Of a stretch of DNA of 64,000 nt, positions 42,475 through 51,321 are shown one piece after another (within the stretch, counting starts at the first letter, position 1; each line of letters starts with the position of its first letter). The stretch covers positions 8,156,998 to 8,220,997 of the forward strand of contig NZ_CP073721.1 in assembly GCF_025264685.1 (NCBI RefSeq), read 5' to 3'. The notes under the pieces were generated by a model. It saw only the letters and a list, made by a program, of their open reading frames with translations. It was not told the origin of the DNA and did no database searches. Origin of the DNA: Dactylosporangium roseum. Its GTDB lineage: Bacteria; Actinomycetota; Actinomycetes; Mycobacteriales; Micromonosporaceae. A program made the translations under genes and the position numbers.

Positions 42475-44313
42475 ATGGACCCGGCACAAGACGGGCGCTG
42501 GAGCAACGAGCCGACGGTCGCCCTGAACCCTGTCGGGCAGCACCGCGCCCCGGAGGCGCCCACGGTGCCACTGACCCACGTGGACCCGGCCAACGCGCCG
42601 ACCGTGCGGATGCCACTGGTCACGCCGCCGCCACAGGTGGTCGCCGACGCACCCGTGGTCGAGGAGAGCGCACCCCCGCCGGCGCCCGGTGAGGGCGAGA
42701 GCACCGGCACCGTCGTGCGCAACAGCAGCACGATGGCGGTTCTGAGCCTGATCAGCCGGGGCACCGGGTTCATCCGGGCAGCGGCGATCTCGGCCGCGAT
42801 CGGCGGCGCGGTCGTCGGTGACGACTACACGCTCGCCAACAACCTGCCCAACCAGATCTACGAGCTGCTGCTCGGTGGCGTCCTGGCCAGCGTGCTCATC
42901 CCGACCCTGGTGCGGGCGCGCAAGGAGGAGCCGGACCGCGGCGAGGCCTATGCACAGCGCCTGCTCACCCTGGCGGTGGTCGCGCTCGGCGCGGCGACCC
43001 TGATCGTGGTGCTGGCGGCGCCGCTGATCACCGCCGTCTACACACTCGGCAACGACCGGGTGACCACGGCCGACCGCGACCTGATCACGTTTCTGGCCTA
43101 TCTCCTGCTGCCCGAGATCTTCTTCTACGGGTTGGCCGGCATCTTCGCCGCGATCCTCAACGTGCGCGGCCACTTCGCCGCGCCGATGTGGACGCCGATC
43201 CTCAACAACATCGTCATCATCGCCACGGCCGGCGCGTTCATGCTGGTCCGGGGGAAGGGCCTGCCCACCCCCGAGACGATCACCATGCCGCAGGTGCTGG
43301 TGCTGGGCATCGGCACGACGCTCGGCATCGTGATCCAGGCGCTGGGGCTGTGGCCGGCGATGCGCAAGACCGGGTTCCGCTGGAAGTGGCGCTTCGACTT
43401 CCGCAAGCTCCACCTGCGCGAGCTGGGCAAGCTCGGTGCCTGGATGCTGCTCTACGTCGCGGTCAACCAGCTCGGCATCACGGTCGTGATGATGCTGGCG
43501 AAGAGCAACCAGCTCCGCGGCGGTGACGGGCCGATCATCTTCAACAACGCGTTCCTGATCTTCATGATGGCGCACGGCATCGTGGCGGTCTCGGTGATCA
43601 CCGCCATGATGCCGCGGATCTCCTCGGCGGCGGCCGACGGCCGGTTCGGCGACGTGACCGAGCAGCTTTCGCAGGGCACCCGGCTGGCGTCGGTGATCCT
43701 GATCCCGGCGGCCGCGATCTACCTGGTCCTCGGCCAGCCCCTGGCGGTGACGCTGTTCGACTGGGGCGCATACGGATACGACGCGGCCCTCGCCACCGGC
43801 TGGGTGGTCAGTGCCGCCGGCCTCGGGCTCGTGCCGTACGCGCTGAGTCAGATGCAGACCAGCGTCTTCTACGCGCTGCGCGACACCCGGACACCCGCCC
43901 TGGTCAACATCGGCGGTGTGGCGATCCGCCTCCTGCTCGACGTCGTCTTCTACTTCGTCCTTCCGGTCGCCGCCGTGACGGCGTCGCTGATGGTCGGCAC
44001 CGCGCTGTCGTTCGTCGCCGCGCTCCTGTTGGGATACTGGCTGCTGCGCACCCGGCTGGGCCGGCTCGGCCTGGCCCGCGTCGCGGACACATTGACCCGC
44101 CTGGCCGGTGCCGCGGCCGTGGGCGGCGCGCTGGCGTTCGCCGTCTCATGGAGCATCGGCCGGGTGATGGACCCGGGCAAGGTCATGGGCGTGGTGCAAC
44201 TGATCGTGGGCGGCGCGGTGCTGCTGGTGGCCTACGTCGCGACGGCGGTGGTCCTGCGGGTGCCCGAGGTCCGCCAGTTCGGCAACCTGATCAAGGCTAA
44301 GTTGGGCCGATGA
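42475..44313 (+). CDS. murJ: Lipid II flippase MurJ
   Basis: 612-aa MurJ/MviN, which flips lipid II for peptidoglycan synthesis. A 75-residue Pro-rich cytoplasmic N-terminus precedes about 14 hydrophobic helices. Family motifs include FIRAAAISAAIGG, NNLPNQIYELLLGGVLASVLIPTL and ALRDTRTPALVNI. In mycobacteria the kinase-like and discoidin-like domains are fused to the C-terminus; here the protein ends after the last helix (FGNLIKAKLGR) and the pseudokinase is a separate downstream gene. The ATG at 42475 is clear. Confidence 0.97.
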   Translation: MDPAQDGRWSNEPTVALNPVGQHRAPEAPTVPLTHVDPANAPTVRMPLVTPPPQVVADAPVVEESAPPPAPGEGESTGTVVRNSSTMAVLSLISRGTGFIRAAAISAAIGGAVVGDDYTLANNLPNQIYELLLGGVLASVLIPTLVRARKEEPDRGEAYAQRLLTLAVVALGAATLIVVLAAPLITAVYTLGNDRVTTADRDLITFLAYLLLPEIFFYGLAGIFAAILNVRGHFAAPMWTPILNNIVIIATAGAFMLVRGKGLPTPETITMPQVLVLGIGTTLGIVIQALGLWPAMRKTGFRWKWRFDFRKLHLRELGKLGAWMLLYVAVNQLGITVVMMLAKSNQLRGGDGPIIFNNAFLIFMMAHGIVAVSVITAMMPRISSAAADGRFGDVTEQLSQGTRLASVILIPAAAIYLVLGQPLAVTLFDWGAYGYDAALATGWVVSAAGLGLVPYALSQMQTSVFYALRDTRTPALVNIGGVAIRLLLDVVFYFVLPVAAVTASLMVGTALSFVAALLLGYWLLRTRLGRLGLARVADTLTRLAGAAAVGGALAFAVSWSIGRVMDPGKVMGVVQLIVGGAVLLVAYVATAVVLRVPEVRQFGNLIKAKLGR

Positions 44314-44648
44314 CGACCGCCCCGGGCGACCCGCCGCAGGCCGCGTACGTGGCGCAACCGCCGACCGTGTCGCGGCGTCCATTTCTGGGCGGCACGCCCC
44401 CGACGGGCGACCGCCGGGCAGCGGCCGCCGGCGGGCCGGTGGCGGCGCTCCCAGAGGTGACGGTGAAGCTGGTCACGGTGGTTGACGCGGCGCATCGCGG
44501 ACGCGGTCGTGGCCGGTGGGCGGAGGCATCGAAAGGCCAGCTCCGACCCGCCGGACGGTCCGATGAAATGTGGATGAACCGTAAATGACGGTGATGTCCG
44601 GCATGGGTGATCAATTGGCATCGTGCAGGGTGGTCCGGAGATGATGAC
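44314..44648. other. Gap between murJ and pseudokinase
   Basis: 335 bp without a supported gene. A 92-codon frame beginning ATGA at 44310 overlaps the murJ stop, but its Ala/Arg/Gly composition gives no family signal. No clear terminator is seen, so murJ may read through to the pseudokinase. Confidence 0.5.
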
Positions 44649-44777
44649 GTGTCAGAACCCGGGGAGCCGACCGGTAAGGTCAACCTCGACGCCTCGCCGG
44701 AGCGCTTAGGCTTAGTGACTGCGACTCGCGTTACGACGGACGCCACAGATGGGCACACGGATCGGAAGGGAGGACGG

Positions 44778-46298
44778 GTGGCTGAGCTCGACGAAGGGCT
44801 GGAGACTCCGGGTGGCATCCCGCAGGTCCTGACCTTCGGCACCCCATCCGTCGGTGAAATCCTTGCCGAGCGATACCGGCTCGAAGACCACATCGGCAAC
44901 GACTCGTTGGGCCGTCAGTTGTACCGCGGCATCGACGTCATCCTGCGCCGCCCCGTGGCGGTGGTTTTGCGGTATCCGGGCGGCGACAGCGCCAAGGAGA
45001 TGCTCGGCGCGGCCGTGGCCGCCAGCCGCATCGTCCACCCGCATCTTGTCGGCGTCTACGACGCGATCGACGAGGGCGACAAGGCATACGTGGTCAGGGA
45101 GTGGGTCGACGGCATCGCACTGCGCGACATCGTCGCCTCCGGTCCGCTCGACGCCGGTCGGTCGGTCGCGATCGCCTGGGCGGTGACCGACGCCGTCGCG
45201 GCGCTGCACGGCACCGGGATGGCGCACGGGAACGTGCACCCTGGCACCGTCCTGGTCGCGCACGACGGCCGCGTGGTGCTCACCGACGCCCGGTCCGACG
45301 ACGGTTCGACGCCGGAGACCGACATCCGGGCGATCGGCGCGGTCCTCTACTGCGCGCTCACCGGGCACTGGCCGCACGCCGAGGTCGGCCACTCGTCCGT
45401 CCCCGACGGTGTCCGTGACTCGTCGGGCGCGCTCACCACGCCGCGTCAGGTCCGCGCGGGTGTGCCGACGCACCTCGACTCGCTGGTCACCGACCTGCTC
45501 AACCCCGACCTGCCGCTGCCGTCGGCCGAGTCGCTCGCGGGTGAGCTGGCCTCCTTCGGCAGCTTCGACGAGGAGGAGCTCGCGGAGGAGAACGGGCGTG
45601 CGCTCGACTTCGACGCGTTCGACTCCGCCGCACAGTCCACCGCGCCGCCCAAGCCGGCCGGCCGCAAGCTTGCCGTCGGCGTCGTCGGGCTGCTGGTCTT
45701 AGCGCTGGCTGGCACGCTCGCGGCCGCCCGGGTGCTCGGCGACCCGGCGAAGCACGACACGCCGCCGGGCACCTCACCGTCCGGGACGACCGCGTCGCAG
45801 CCGGCGAAGCCCGCCGGGCAGCCGACCGTGCTGAAGCTCGACCCGTCGAAGGTGCGGATCGTCGACCCCGACGGGAACCGGTCCGAGGTGAGGAACGCCC
45901 AGAACGCGATCGACGGCAACGCCACCACGGTGTGGCAGACCGAGCGATACACGAAGGCCGACTTCGGCGGCACCAAGAAGGGCATGGGCGTCTGGATCGA
46001 CCTGGGCGAGAGCAAGCAGGTCGTGTCGGTCCAGGTCGACCTGACCACGCCCGGCGCCGACGGTGAGCTGCGCTCGGGCACGGCGGACCTGGGCAGCGGC
46101 GACGCCCAGGATCAACAGACCGTCGCGCAATACACGGTCGTGGGCTCCGCGAAGTCCGCGATGGGCGGCACGACGCTGTTCCCCGGGCCGGAGCAACCGA
46201 CGCGGTATCTGCTGGTGTGGATCACCAAGCTGCCGAAGGAGAGCAAGGGCGGCGGATACCGGGTTGCTATCGGAGAAATAACCGTCCGCGTCCAGTAG
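44778..46298 (+). CDS. Membrane pseudokinase with discoidin-like domain
   Basis: About 506 aa. The N-terminal kinase fold (about 30-270) lacks the catalytic residues: the VAIK lysine is replaced (RRPVAVVLRY), the HRD loop reads HGNVHPGTV and DFG reads TDA, so it should not phosphorylate. An acidic stretch (FDEEELAEE), a TM helix (LAVGVVGLLVLALAGTLAAAR) and an outer domain (about 365-506) with NAIDGNATTVWQTERY, typical of discoidin-like modules, follow. It matches the MviN-associated pseudokinase region that binds the FhaA forkhead protein in mycobacteria. GTG 44778 has GGGAGGACGG upstream; GTG 44649 would add 43 residues. Confidence 0.88.
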   Translation: MAELDEGLETPGGIPQVLTFGTPSVGEILAERYRLEDHIGNDSLGRQLYRGIDVILRRPVAVVLRYPGGDSAKEMLGAAVAASRIVHPHLVGVYDAIDEGDKAYVVREWVDGIALRDIVASGPLDAGRSVAIAWAVTDAVAALHGTGMAHGNVHPGTVLVAHDGRVVLTDARSDDGSTPETDIRAIGAVLYCALTGHWPHAEVGHSSVPDGVRDSSGALTTPRQVRAGVPTHLDSLVTDLLNPDLPLPSAESLAGELASFGSFDEEELAEENGRALDFDAFDSAAQSTAPPKPAGRKLAVGVVGLLVLALAGTLAAARVLGDPAKHDTPPGTSPSGTTASQPAKPAGQPTVLKLDPSKVRIVDPDGNRSEVRNAQNAIDGNATTVWQTERYTKADFGGTKKGMGVWIDLGESKQVVSVQVDLTTPGADGELRSGTADLGSGDAQDQQTVAQYTVVGSAKSAMGGTTLFPGPEQPTRYLLVWITKLPKESKGGGYRVAIGEITVRVQ

Positions 46299-46334
46299 CC
46301 CCACAGGTCGCTCGTGGTCGATAGGGTGCCTGCC

Positions 46335-46952
46335 GTGGACGCAGCACGGCCGGACGCGCAGGAGATGCGCGACGACACGTCGCTGTTGCGCGCCCACGCC
46401 GCGGGCGATCCCAACGCGTTCGCCGAGGTGGTCCGGCGGCACAGAGACCGGTTGTGGGCGGTCGCCCTCCGCACGACGGGCGACCGCGAGGAAGCCGCCG
46501 ACGCGCTGCAGGACGCACTGATGTCCGCGTTCCGGGCGGCGAACAACTTCCGCGGTGACTCCGCCGTCACCACCTGGCTGCACCGCATCGTGGTCAACGC
46601 CTGCCTGGACCGGATCCGGCGGCGGCAGGCCCGGCCGACGGTGCCCCTGCCCGAGGTCGACGTCACCCCGGCACCCGCCACCGACCGCGACACCGCGATG
46701 GACGTCCGTCAGGCGCTGCGGGAGTTGCCGGCCGAGCAGCGCGCCGCGCTCGTGCTCGTCGACGTGCAGGGATACCCGGTTTCCGAGGCGGCCGGGATGC
46801 TGGGCGTCGCGGAGGGCACCATCAAGAGCAGGTGCGCGCGCGGTCGGGCCCGGCTGGCCGTGATGCTCGGTCATCTGCGGAACCCGGACGCCGACCCGAG
46901 CGTCCCATCTCCGATCAGCCCCGCCACGTCACGGAAGGAGGGTGGCGCATGA
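46335..46952 (+). CDS. sigM: ECF RNA polymerase sigma factor (SigM-like)
   Basis: 205-aa ECF sigma factor. Region 2 (NAFAEVVRRHRDRLWAVALR, then DALQDALMSAFRAANNFRG) and region 4 (ALRELPAEQRAALVLVDVQ, then EAAGMLGVAEGTIKSR) are complete. By position, between murJ and trxB, it matches SigM of mycobacteria and Streptomyces. The next gene, overlapping by ATGA, encodes a putative anti-sigma factor. The start is uncertain: GTG 46335 is used, with GTG 46314 or 46326 as alternatives. Confidence 0.9.
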   Translation: MDAARPDAQEMRDDTSLLRAHAAGDPNAFAEVVRRHRDRLWAVALRTTGDREEAADALQDALMSAFRAANNFRGDSAVTTWLHRIVVNACLDRIRRRQARPTVPLPEVDVTPAPATDRDTAMDVRQALRELPAEQRAALVLVDVQGYPVSEAAGMLGVAEGTIKSRCARGRARLAVMLGHLRNPDADPSVPSPISPATSRKEGGA

Positions 46953-47845
46953 CGGCCTTCTCGGATGCCGACCTCGACCGGCTCGCCGACTTCGTCGGCG
47001 GGGCGCTCGAGGGCACCCCCGATGCCGACCACGTGCGCCGCCTGGTCAGCACCGACGTCACGTGGGCCGAGGCATACGCGTCGCTGGTGACCGCAGACGC
47101 CGCCGTGCGTGACGAGTTGCGGGCACTGGGGACGGAGGCACAGCCCGTACCGCCCGATGTGCAACAACGCCTGGACGCGGCCCTGGCGACGGCACTCACC
47201 GCGCCCCCGGCGGACGCCGTGGTGGTCGATCTGGCGCGAGCGCGCGAAGCGCGCAAGCGGCGGCGGCAGCGCTGGCTCGTCGGCCTCGGCGCGGCGGCGG
47301 CCGTGCTGGCGTGTGCCGGCATCGGTGTCCAGGTCGTCCGGCAGCAGGTCACCAACTCTTCCGACTCCGCCGCGACCAGCGGCCACGCGCCAGAGGGCAC
47401 GCGCGGCTCGGCGATGGCTCCCGACGCGGCGGCGCCGAACAGCGCCGCCGGCGGGGCGCCGGGCTCCGCCTCGACGATCATGATGACGGGCCGTGACTAC
47501 GGCCCGAACACCGTCGGCCAACTGGCACAGGGTTCCCCGGCACCGCCGGCGGCGTTCAACTCGGACGGAAGTTCCGGCAAGCGCACCGACCTGTCGGAGG
47601 TGCCCGACCCGCTGCGGCGGCTCGGCGACCCGGCGGCGCGGATCCTGTGCCTGAGCTCCATCACCAGGGAATACGGTGGACAGGTGTCGCTCGTCGACTA
47701 CGCCCGGTTCGAGGGTCGGCCCGCACTGGTCGTGATCGTCGACGGCACCCGACTCGGGGCCGGCAAGCGCCTTGTCGTGGTCGTCGGGCCGGACTGCGGG
47801 CTCGGCGGTGCGATCGGCGAAGAGCGGTTCCGAGGCACGGCCTGA
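46949..47845 (+). CDS. Putative anti-sigma factor, membrane-bound
   Basis: 298-aa protein coupled to sigM by a 4-nt overlap and with a good GGAGG ribosome binding site. The cytoplasmic N-terminus (about 1-100) is acidic (SDADLDRLADFVGGALEGTP). A TM helix follows at about 110-128 (WLVGLGAAAAVLACAGIGVQVV). The outer domain contains two Cys (ARILCLSSI, VGPDCGLG). No zinc-binding HxxxCxxC motif is present, so it is not of the ZAS type. Anti-sigma function is inferred from position. Confidence 0.75.
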   Translation: MTAFSDADLDRLADFVGGALEGTPDADHVRRLVSTDVTWAEAYASLVTADAAVRDELRALGTEAQPVPPDVQQRLDAALATALTAPPADAVVVDLARAREARKRRRQRWLVGLGAAAAVLACAGIGVQVVRQQVTNSSDSAATSGHAPEGTRGSAMAPDAAAPNSAAGGAPGSASTIMMTGRDYGPNTVGQLAQGSPAPPAAFNSDGSSGKRTDLSEVPDPLRRLGDPAARILCLSSITREYGGQVSLVDYARFEGRPALVVIVDGTRLGAGKRLVVVVGPDCGLGGAIGEERFRGTA

Positions 47846-47904
47846 CCTTTGGCGTGTCAGACCCGCCACCAAGCGGTGATGTGGCACACGAGTCGCCGGT
47901 TCGC

Positions 47905-47932
47905 GGGAATGGTCGGTTCGTAGGATGACGTT
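47905..47932 (+). promoter_or_regulatory. SigR-type promoter of trxBA
   Basis: GGGAAT (47905-47910), then 19 bp, then GTT (47930-47932). This equals the Streptomyces SigR consensus GGGAAT-N18/19-GTT, which drives trxBA under disulfide stress. The transcription start would fall near 47940, just before the chosen trxB start. Confidence 0.65.
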
Positions 47933-47965
47933 TTGGTGGGACAGGCTGAATTCGAGGAGTCGACC

Positions 47966-48892
47966 GTGGACGAGGTCCGCAACCTGATCATCGTGGGGTC
48001 CGGCCCTGCCGGGTATACGGCTGCCGTCTATGCCGCGCGAGCCAACCTCAAACCGCTGGTGATCGAGGGTGTCACCTCTGGTGGTGCGCTCATGACGACC
48101 ACCGAGGTCGAGAACTTCCCCGGTTTCCCGGACGGGATCCTCGGGCCGGAGCTCATGGACAACATGCGCAAGCAGGCCGAGCACTTCGGCGCGGAGTTCG
48201 TCACCGACGACGCGACCCGCGTGGCGCTCGAGGGCCCGGTGAAGAGCGTCTGGGTCGGCGAGACCGAGTATCGCGCCCGCGCCGTCATCCTCTCCACCGG
48301 CTCCGCTTGGCGGCCGCTCAACGTGCCGGGCGAGCAGGAACTGCTCGGGCGGGGCGTGTCGTCGTGTGCCACCTGTGACGGCTTCTTCTTCCGCAACGAG
48401 GAGATCGTGGTGGTCGGCGGCGGTGACTCGGCGATGGAGGAGGCGACGTTCCTCACCCGGTTCGCCAAGAAGGTCACCATCATCCACCGCCGTGACCAGT
48501 TCCGCGCCAGCAAGATCATGGCCGAGCGCGCCCTGAACCACGAGAAGATCGAGGTCCGGTGGAACAGTGTGGTCACCGGGATCCTCGACAACGGCGGCCG
48601 CGTCGGCGGTGTCCGGATCAAGGACGTGCACACCGGTGAGGAGACCGTCCTCGACGTGGCGGGCGTGTTCGTGGCGATCGGCCACGACCCGCGCAGCGAC
48701 CTGTTCCGCGGCCAGGTCGAGCTCGACGAGTCCGGCTACGTGAAGGTGGCCTCGCCCGGCACCCGCACCGACGTCGAGGGTGTGTTCGCCGCGGGTGACC
48801 TGGTGGATCACACCTACCGGCAGGCGATCACCGCCGCCGGCACCGGTTGCGCGGCGGCGCTGGACGCCGAGCGCTACATCGCGACGCTGTAA
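47966..48892 (+). CDS. trxB: Thioredoxin reductase
   Basis: 308-aa NADPH-dependent flavoprotein that reduces thioredoxin. FAD-binding VGSGPAGYTAAVYAARA lies at the N-terminus, the redox-active CATC at residues 134-137 (SCATCDG), the NADPH-binding VVGGGDSAMEEA, and the C-terminal GVFAAGDLVDHTYRQAITAAG binds FAD. GTG 47966 was chosen for its GAGGAG ribosome binding site and because a SigR-type promoter would start transcription near 47940. GTG 47936 is a longer alternative. Confidence 0.97.
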   Translation: MDEVRNLIIVGSGPAGYTAAVYAARANLKPLVIEGVTSGGALMTTTEVENFPGFPDGILGPELMDNMRKQAEHFGAEFVTDDATRVALEGPVKSVWVGETEYRARAVILSTGSAWRPLNVPGEQELLGRGVSSCATCDGFFFRNEEIVVVGGGDSAMEEATFLTRFAKKVTIIHRRDQFRASKIMAERALNHEKIEVRWNSVVTGILDNGGRVGGVRIKDVHTGEETVLDVAGVFVAIGHDPRSDLFRGQVELDESGYVKVASPGTRTDVEGVFAAGDLVDHTYRQAITAAGTGCAAALDAERYIATL

Positions 48893-48924
48893 GGTTTTTC
48901 GGCAGTCTGAACAGAGGAGAGCGC

Positions 48925-49260
48925 ATGGGAGCGATCCAGCCCGTCAGTGACAAGACCTTCGAGGTCGACGTCCTCAAGTCGGATATTCCGGTCTTGGTGG
49001 ACTTCTGGGCTGAGTGGTGCCAGCCGTGCCGCAAGATCGAAACAATGCTGAACGAGATCGCCGCCGGTGAACTGGCCGACAAGGTCAAGATCGTCAAGGT
49101 GGACATCGACAGCAACCCGGAGACGGCCCGCGCATACCAGGTGCTGTCCGTGCCGACGCTGACCGTCTTCAAGGACGGCGCACCGTTCCGCTCGGTCGTC
49201 GGCGCCAGCCCGAAGAGTGCACTGGTCCGGCTCATCGAGTCGGCGCTCGAGCCGGCCTGA
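48925..49260 (+). CDS. trxA: Thioredoxin with WCQPC active site
   Basis: 111-aa thioredoxin. The active site is WCQPC (residues 31-35) rather than the usual WCGPC. The cis-Pro motif SVPTLTVFKDG and KVDIDSNPETARAYQVLSVPT are typical. ATG 48925 has AGAGGAGAGCGC upstream. It is 32 bp after trxB and shares its promoter. A perfect hairpin terminator follows. Confidence 0.95.
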   Translation: MGAIQPVSDKTFEVDVLKSDIPVLVDFWAEWCQPCRKIETMLNEIAAGELADKVKIVKVDIDSNPETARAYQVLSVPTLTVFKDGAPFRSVVGASPKSALVRLIESALEPA

Positions 49261-49284
49261 CCTGCGTCTCCCCTCATCGTCGGC

Positions 49285-49316
49285 CCGCCCCGCGTCCGGT
49301 TCCGGACGCGGGGCGG
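49285..49316 (+). terminator. trxA terminator
   Basis: Arms 49285-49299 and 49302-49316 form a near-perfect 15-bp GC-rich inverted repeat around TT, 25 bp after the trxA stop. No U-run follows, which is common in high-GC genomes. Confidence 0.7.
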
Positions 49317-49460
49317 ATCGCTGTGGGGCGGCTTCGAGCCCGGAGCGGTACGCTGCGGGGGCATTCGCCCCGGAACGGCGCGCTCGGCCGGGCACGTACG
49401 ATTCCCGGAGCCACAGGCATTCCATCCGTCTCGGAGCCACAGGCATTTCAGGAGGACCAC

Positions 49461-50624
49461 ATGCGTGCGATCCAGCGCGGAGCGCGGGGTGCGGCGGTTG
49501 CCGAGATCCGCAGCATCCTTGTCGTGCTGGAGCTGCTGGTCGAAGACATTTCGTCGTCCTCCGACCCGGTGTTCGACGAGGCCACCGAGCGGGCTGTGCG
49601 AGCCTTCCAGCAGAGCCGCGGCCTGACCGTCGACGGTGAGGTCGCCGACGAGACCTGGCGCGCACTCGACGCCGCCCGCTGGCGGCTCGGCCAGCGGGCG
49701 TTGTTCCACACCGTCGCCGACCCGTATGTCGGCGACGACGTGCGTCAGCTCCAGGAGCGCCTCCTGGAGATGGGCTACAACCCGGGCCGTGCCGACGGCA
49801 TCTACGGCAGCCGTACGGCGCACGCCGTCGCGCAGTTCCAGCGTGAGGTCGGCCTGCGCCCCGACGGGGAGTGCGGGCCGGCGACCGTGGGCGCCCTGCG
49901 CCGGCTCGGCCGCAAGGTGATCGGCGGCCGGCCGCAGCTCCTGCGCGAGGCCGAGGCGTTCCGCGAGTCCGGCCCGACGCTGCTCGGCAAGCGCATCGTG
50001 ATCGACCCGGGGCACGGCGGCCCGGACACCGGTCACGTGGTCCCCGACGGCCCGCTGCGATGGACGGAAGCGGACCTCGTGTATGACCTCGCAGCCCGTC
50101 TGGAGGGCCGTCTGGCGGCCGCGGGCATGCGGGTGAACCTCACCAGGGGCCCGGCGCCCAAAACCGCGCTGAGCGACCGTGACAGGATCCACCTCGCCAA
50201 CGAGCTCGGCGCCGACCTCCTCATCTCCATCCACCTCGACGGCCACCACAACCCTGAGGCGTCCGGCGTGGCCACGTATCACTACGGCACCGTCTCCGGC
50301 CCCACTTCGATCGTCGGGGAGCGGCTGGCCGGACTGGTGCAGCGCGAGATCGTGGTGCGGACCGGGCTGCGCGACTGCCACACCCACCCGAAGACCTGGG
50401 AGCTGCTGCGGCTCAGCAGAATGCCGGCGGTGCGGGTCGACGTCGGCTACCTGACCTCGCCCGCGGACCGGCAGCAGCTTGTCGATCCGGCGTTCCGCGA
50501 CCGGGTCGTCGAGGCGACGATGGCGGCCGTCCAGCGGATGTACCTGCCGGTCGAGGCGGACGTGCCGACCGGCTCGATCGACGTCAGCCTGCTCCGCGCG
50601 CTGACGGCGGCGCCGACGTCCTGA
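49461..50624 (+). CDS. cwlM: CwlM-like N-acetylmuramoyl-L-alanine amidase-family protein
   Basis: 387-aa protein. Two peptidoglycan-binding modules (about 1-75 and 90-155, with FQQSRGLTVDGEV and FQREVGLRPDGECGP) precede an amidase_3 domain (about 175-365). The zinc ligands DPGHGG, TEADLVYDLA and SIHLDGH are present. The last motif, normally VE.GFLSN, reads RVDVGYLTSP, so the catalytic Glu is Asp. There is no signal peptide, as in mycobacterial CwlM, a cytoplasmic regulator of MurA. ATG 49461 has GGAGG upstream. A 16-bp direct repeat (CGGAGCCACAGGCATT) occurs twice just before the gene. Confidence 0.9.
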   Translation: MRAIQRGARGAAVAEIRSILVVLELLVEDISSSSDPVFDEATERAVRAFQQSRGLTVDGEVADETWRALDAARWRLGQRALFHTVADPYVGDDVRQLQERLLEMGYNPGRADGIYGSRTAHAVAQFQREVGLRPDGECGPATVGALRRLGRKVIGGRPQLLREAEAFRESGPTLLGKRIVIDPGHGGPDTGHVVPDGPLRWTEADLVYDLAARLEGRLAAAGMRVNLTRGPAPKTALSDRDRIHLANELGADLLISIHLDGHHNPEASGVATYHYGTVSGPTSIVGERLAGLVQREIVVRTGLRDCHTHPKTWELLRLSRMPAVRVDVGYLTSPADRQQLVDPAFRDRVVEATMAAVQRMYLPVEADVPTGSIDVSLLRALTAAPTS

Positions 50625-50640
50625 GCTCGGGCCTTCCGCC

Positions 50641-51321
50641 TCAGCCTGACGTCATTTCGCGCGTCGCCGGGCGGACCGGGAGCACCGGGCGCAGGAGCGA
50701 CTCGGGGCTCATCGAGCCGAGAAGCTTCTCCAGCGCATACTCGACGTCCGACTTCCACGACAGCGCGGTGCGCAGCTCCAGGCGCAGTCGCGGATACCGC
50801 GGATGGGGTCGTACCGTCTTGAAGCCGATCGACAGGAAGAAGTCGGCCGGGGCGAGGCAGCCGCGCTCGTTGCGGCCGGCCTCGTCGACCTCGCCGAACT
50901 TCGCGTCGCCGAACGCCTCGATCGCCTTGACGCCGCGCTTGGTGAGATCGCGGGCGACTCCCTGGACCAGCATCCTGCCCAGCCCACCTTCGGCGAACGG
51001 CGGCACGACGTGCGCGGTCATCAGCAGCACCGCGTCGGGGGAGACCGGCGAGGTGGGGAACGCCATGGACCGCGGGACATACGCCGGCGGCGCGAACATG
51101 ACGAACCCGGCGGGCATGCCGTCGACGTAGACGAGCTTGCCGCAGGAGCCCCACTCGAGAAGGGTCTGCGAGACCCAGGCCTCCTTCTCCAGTCCCGGGT
51201 CGCCGTTGGCGCAGGCCCGATCGGCAGCAACCGGATCGAGCTCCCAGAACACACATTCGCGGCACGATCGAGGAAGGTCCTCGAGGGTGTCGAGCGTCAG
51301 ACTGACGAGACGTCGCGACAT
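50641..51321 (-). CDS. GNAT-family acetyltransferase
   Basis: 226-aa protein with a GNAT core: AYVPRSMAFPTSPVSPDAVLLMTAHV and the acetyl-CoA loop EGGLGRMLVQGVARDLTKRGV (about residues 100-130), a Q/R-x-x-G-x-G/A variant. An N-terminal segment with cysteines (CRECVFWELDP) precedes it and may bind metal. The substrate is unknown. Lies 3' of cwlM on the opposite strand, in the same place as Rv3916c-type proteins next to parB. Confidence 0.85.
   Translation of the reverse strand: MSRRLVSLTLDTLEDLPRSCRECVFWELDPVAADRACANGDPGLEKEAWVSQTLLEWGSCGKLVYVDGMPAGFVMFAPPAYVPRSMAFPTSPVSPDAVLLMTAHVVPPFAEGGLGRMLVQGVARDLTKRGVKAIEAFGDAKFGEVDEAGRNERGCLAPADFFLSIGFKTVRPHPRYPRLRLELRTALSWKSDVEYALEKLLGSMSPESLLRPVLPVRPATREMTSG

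Noticed and set aside
44310..44588. 92-codon frame overlapping the murJ stop (ATGA)
   Set aside because: Low-complexity Ala/Arg/Gly composition, no motif and no matching neighbour; the overlap alone is insufficient.
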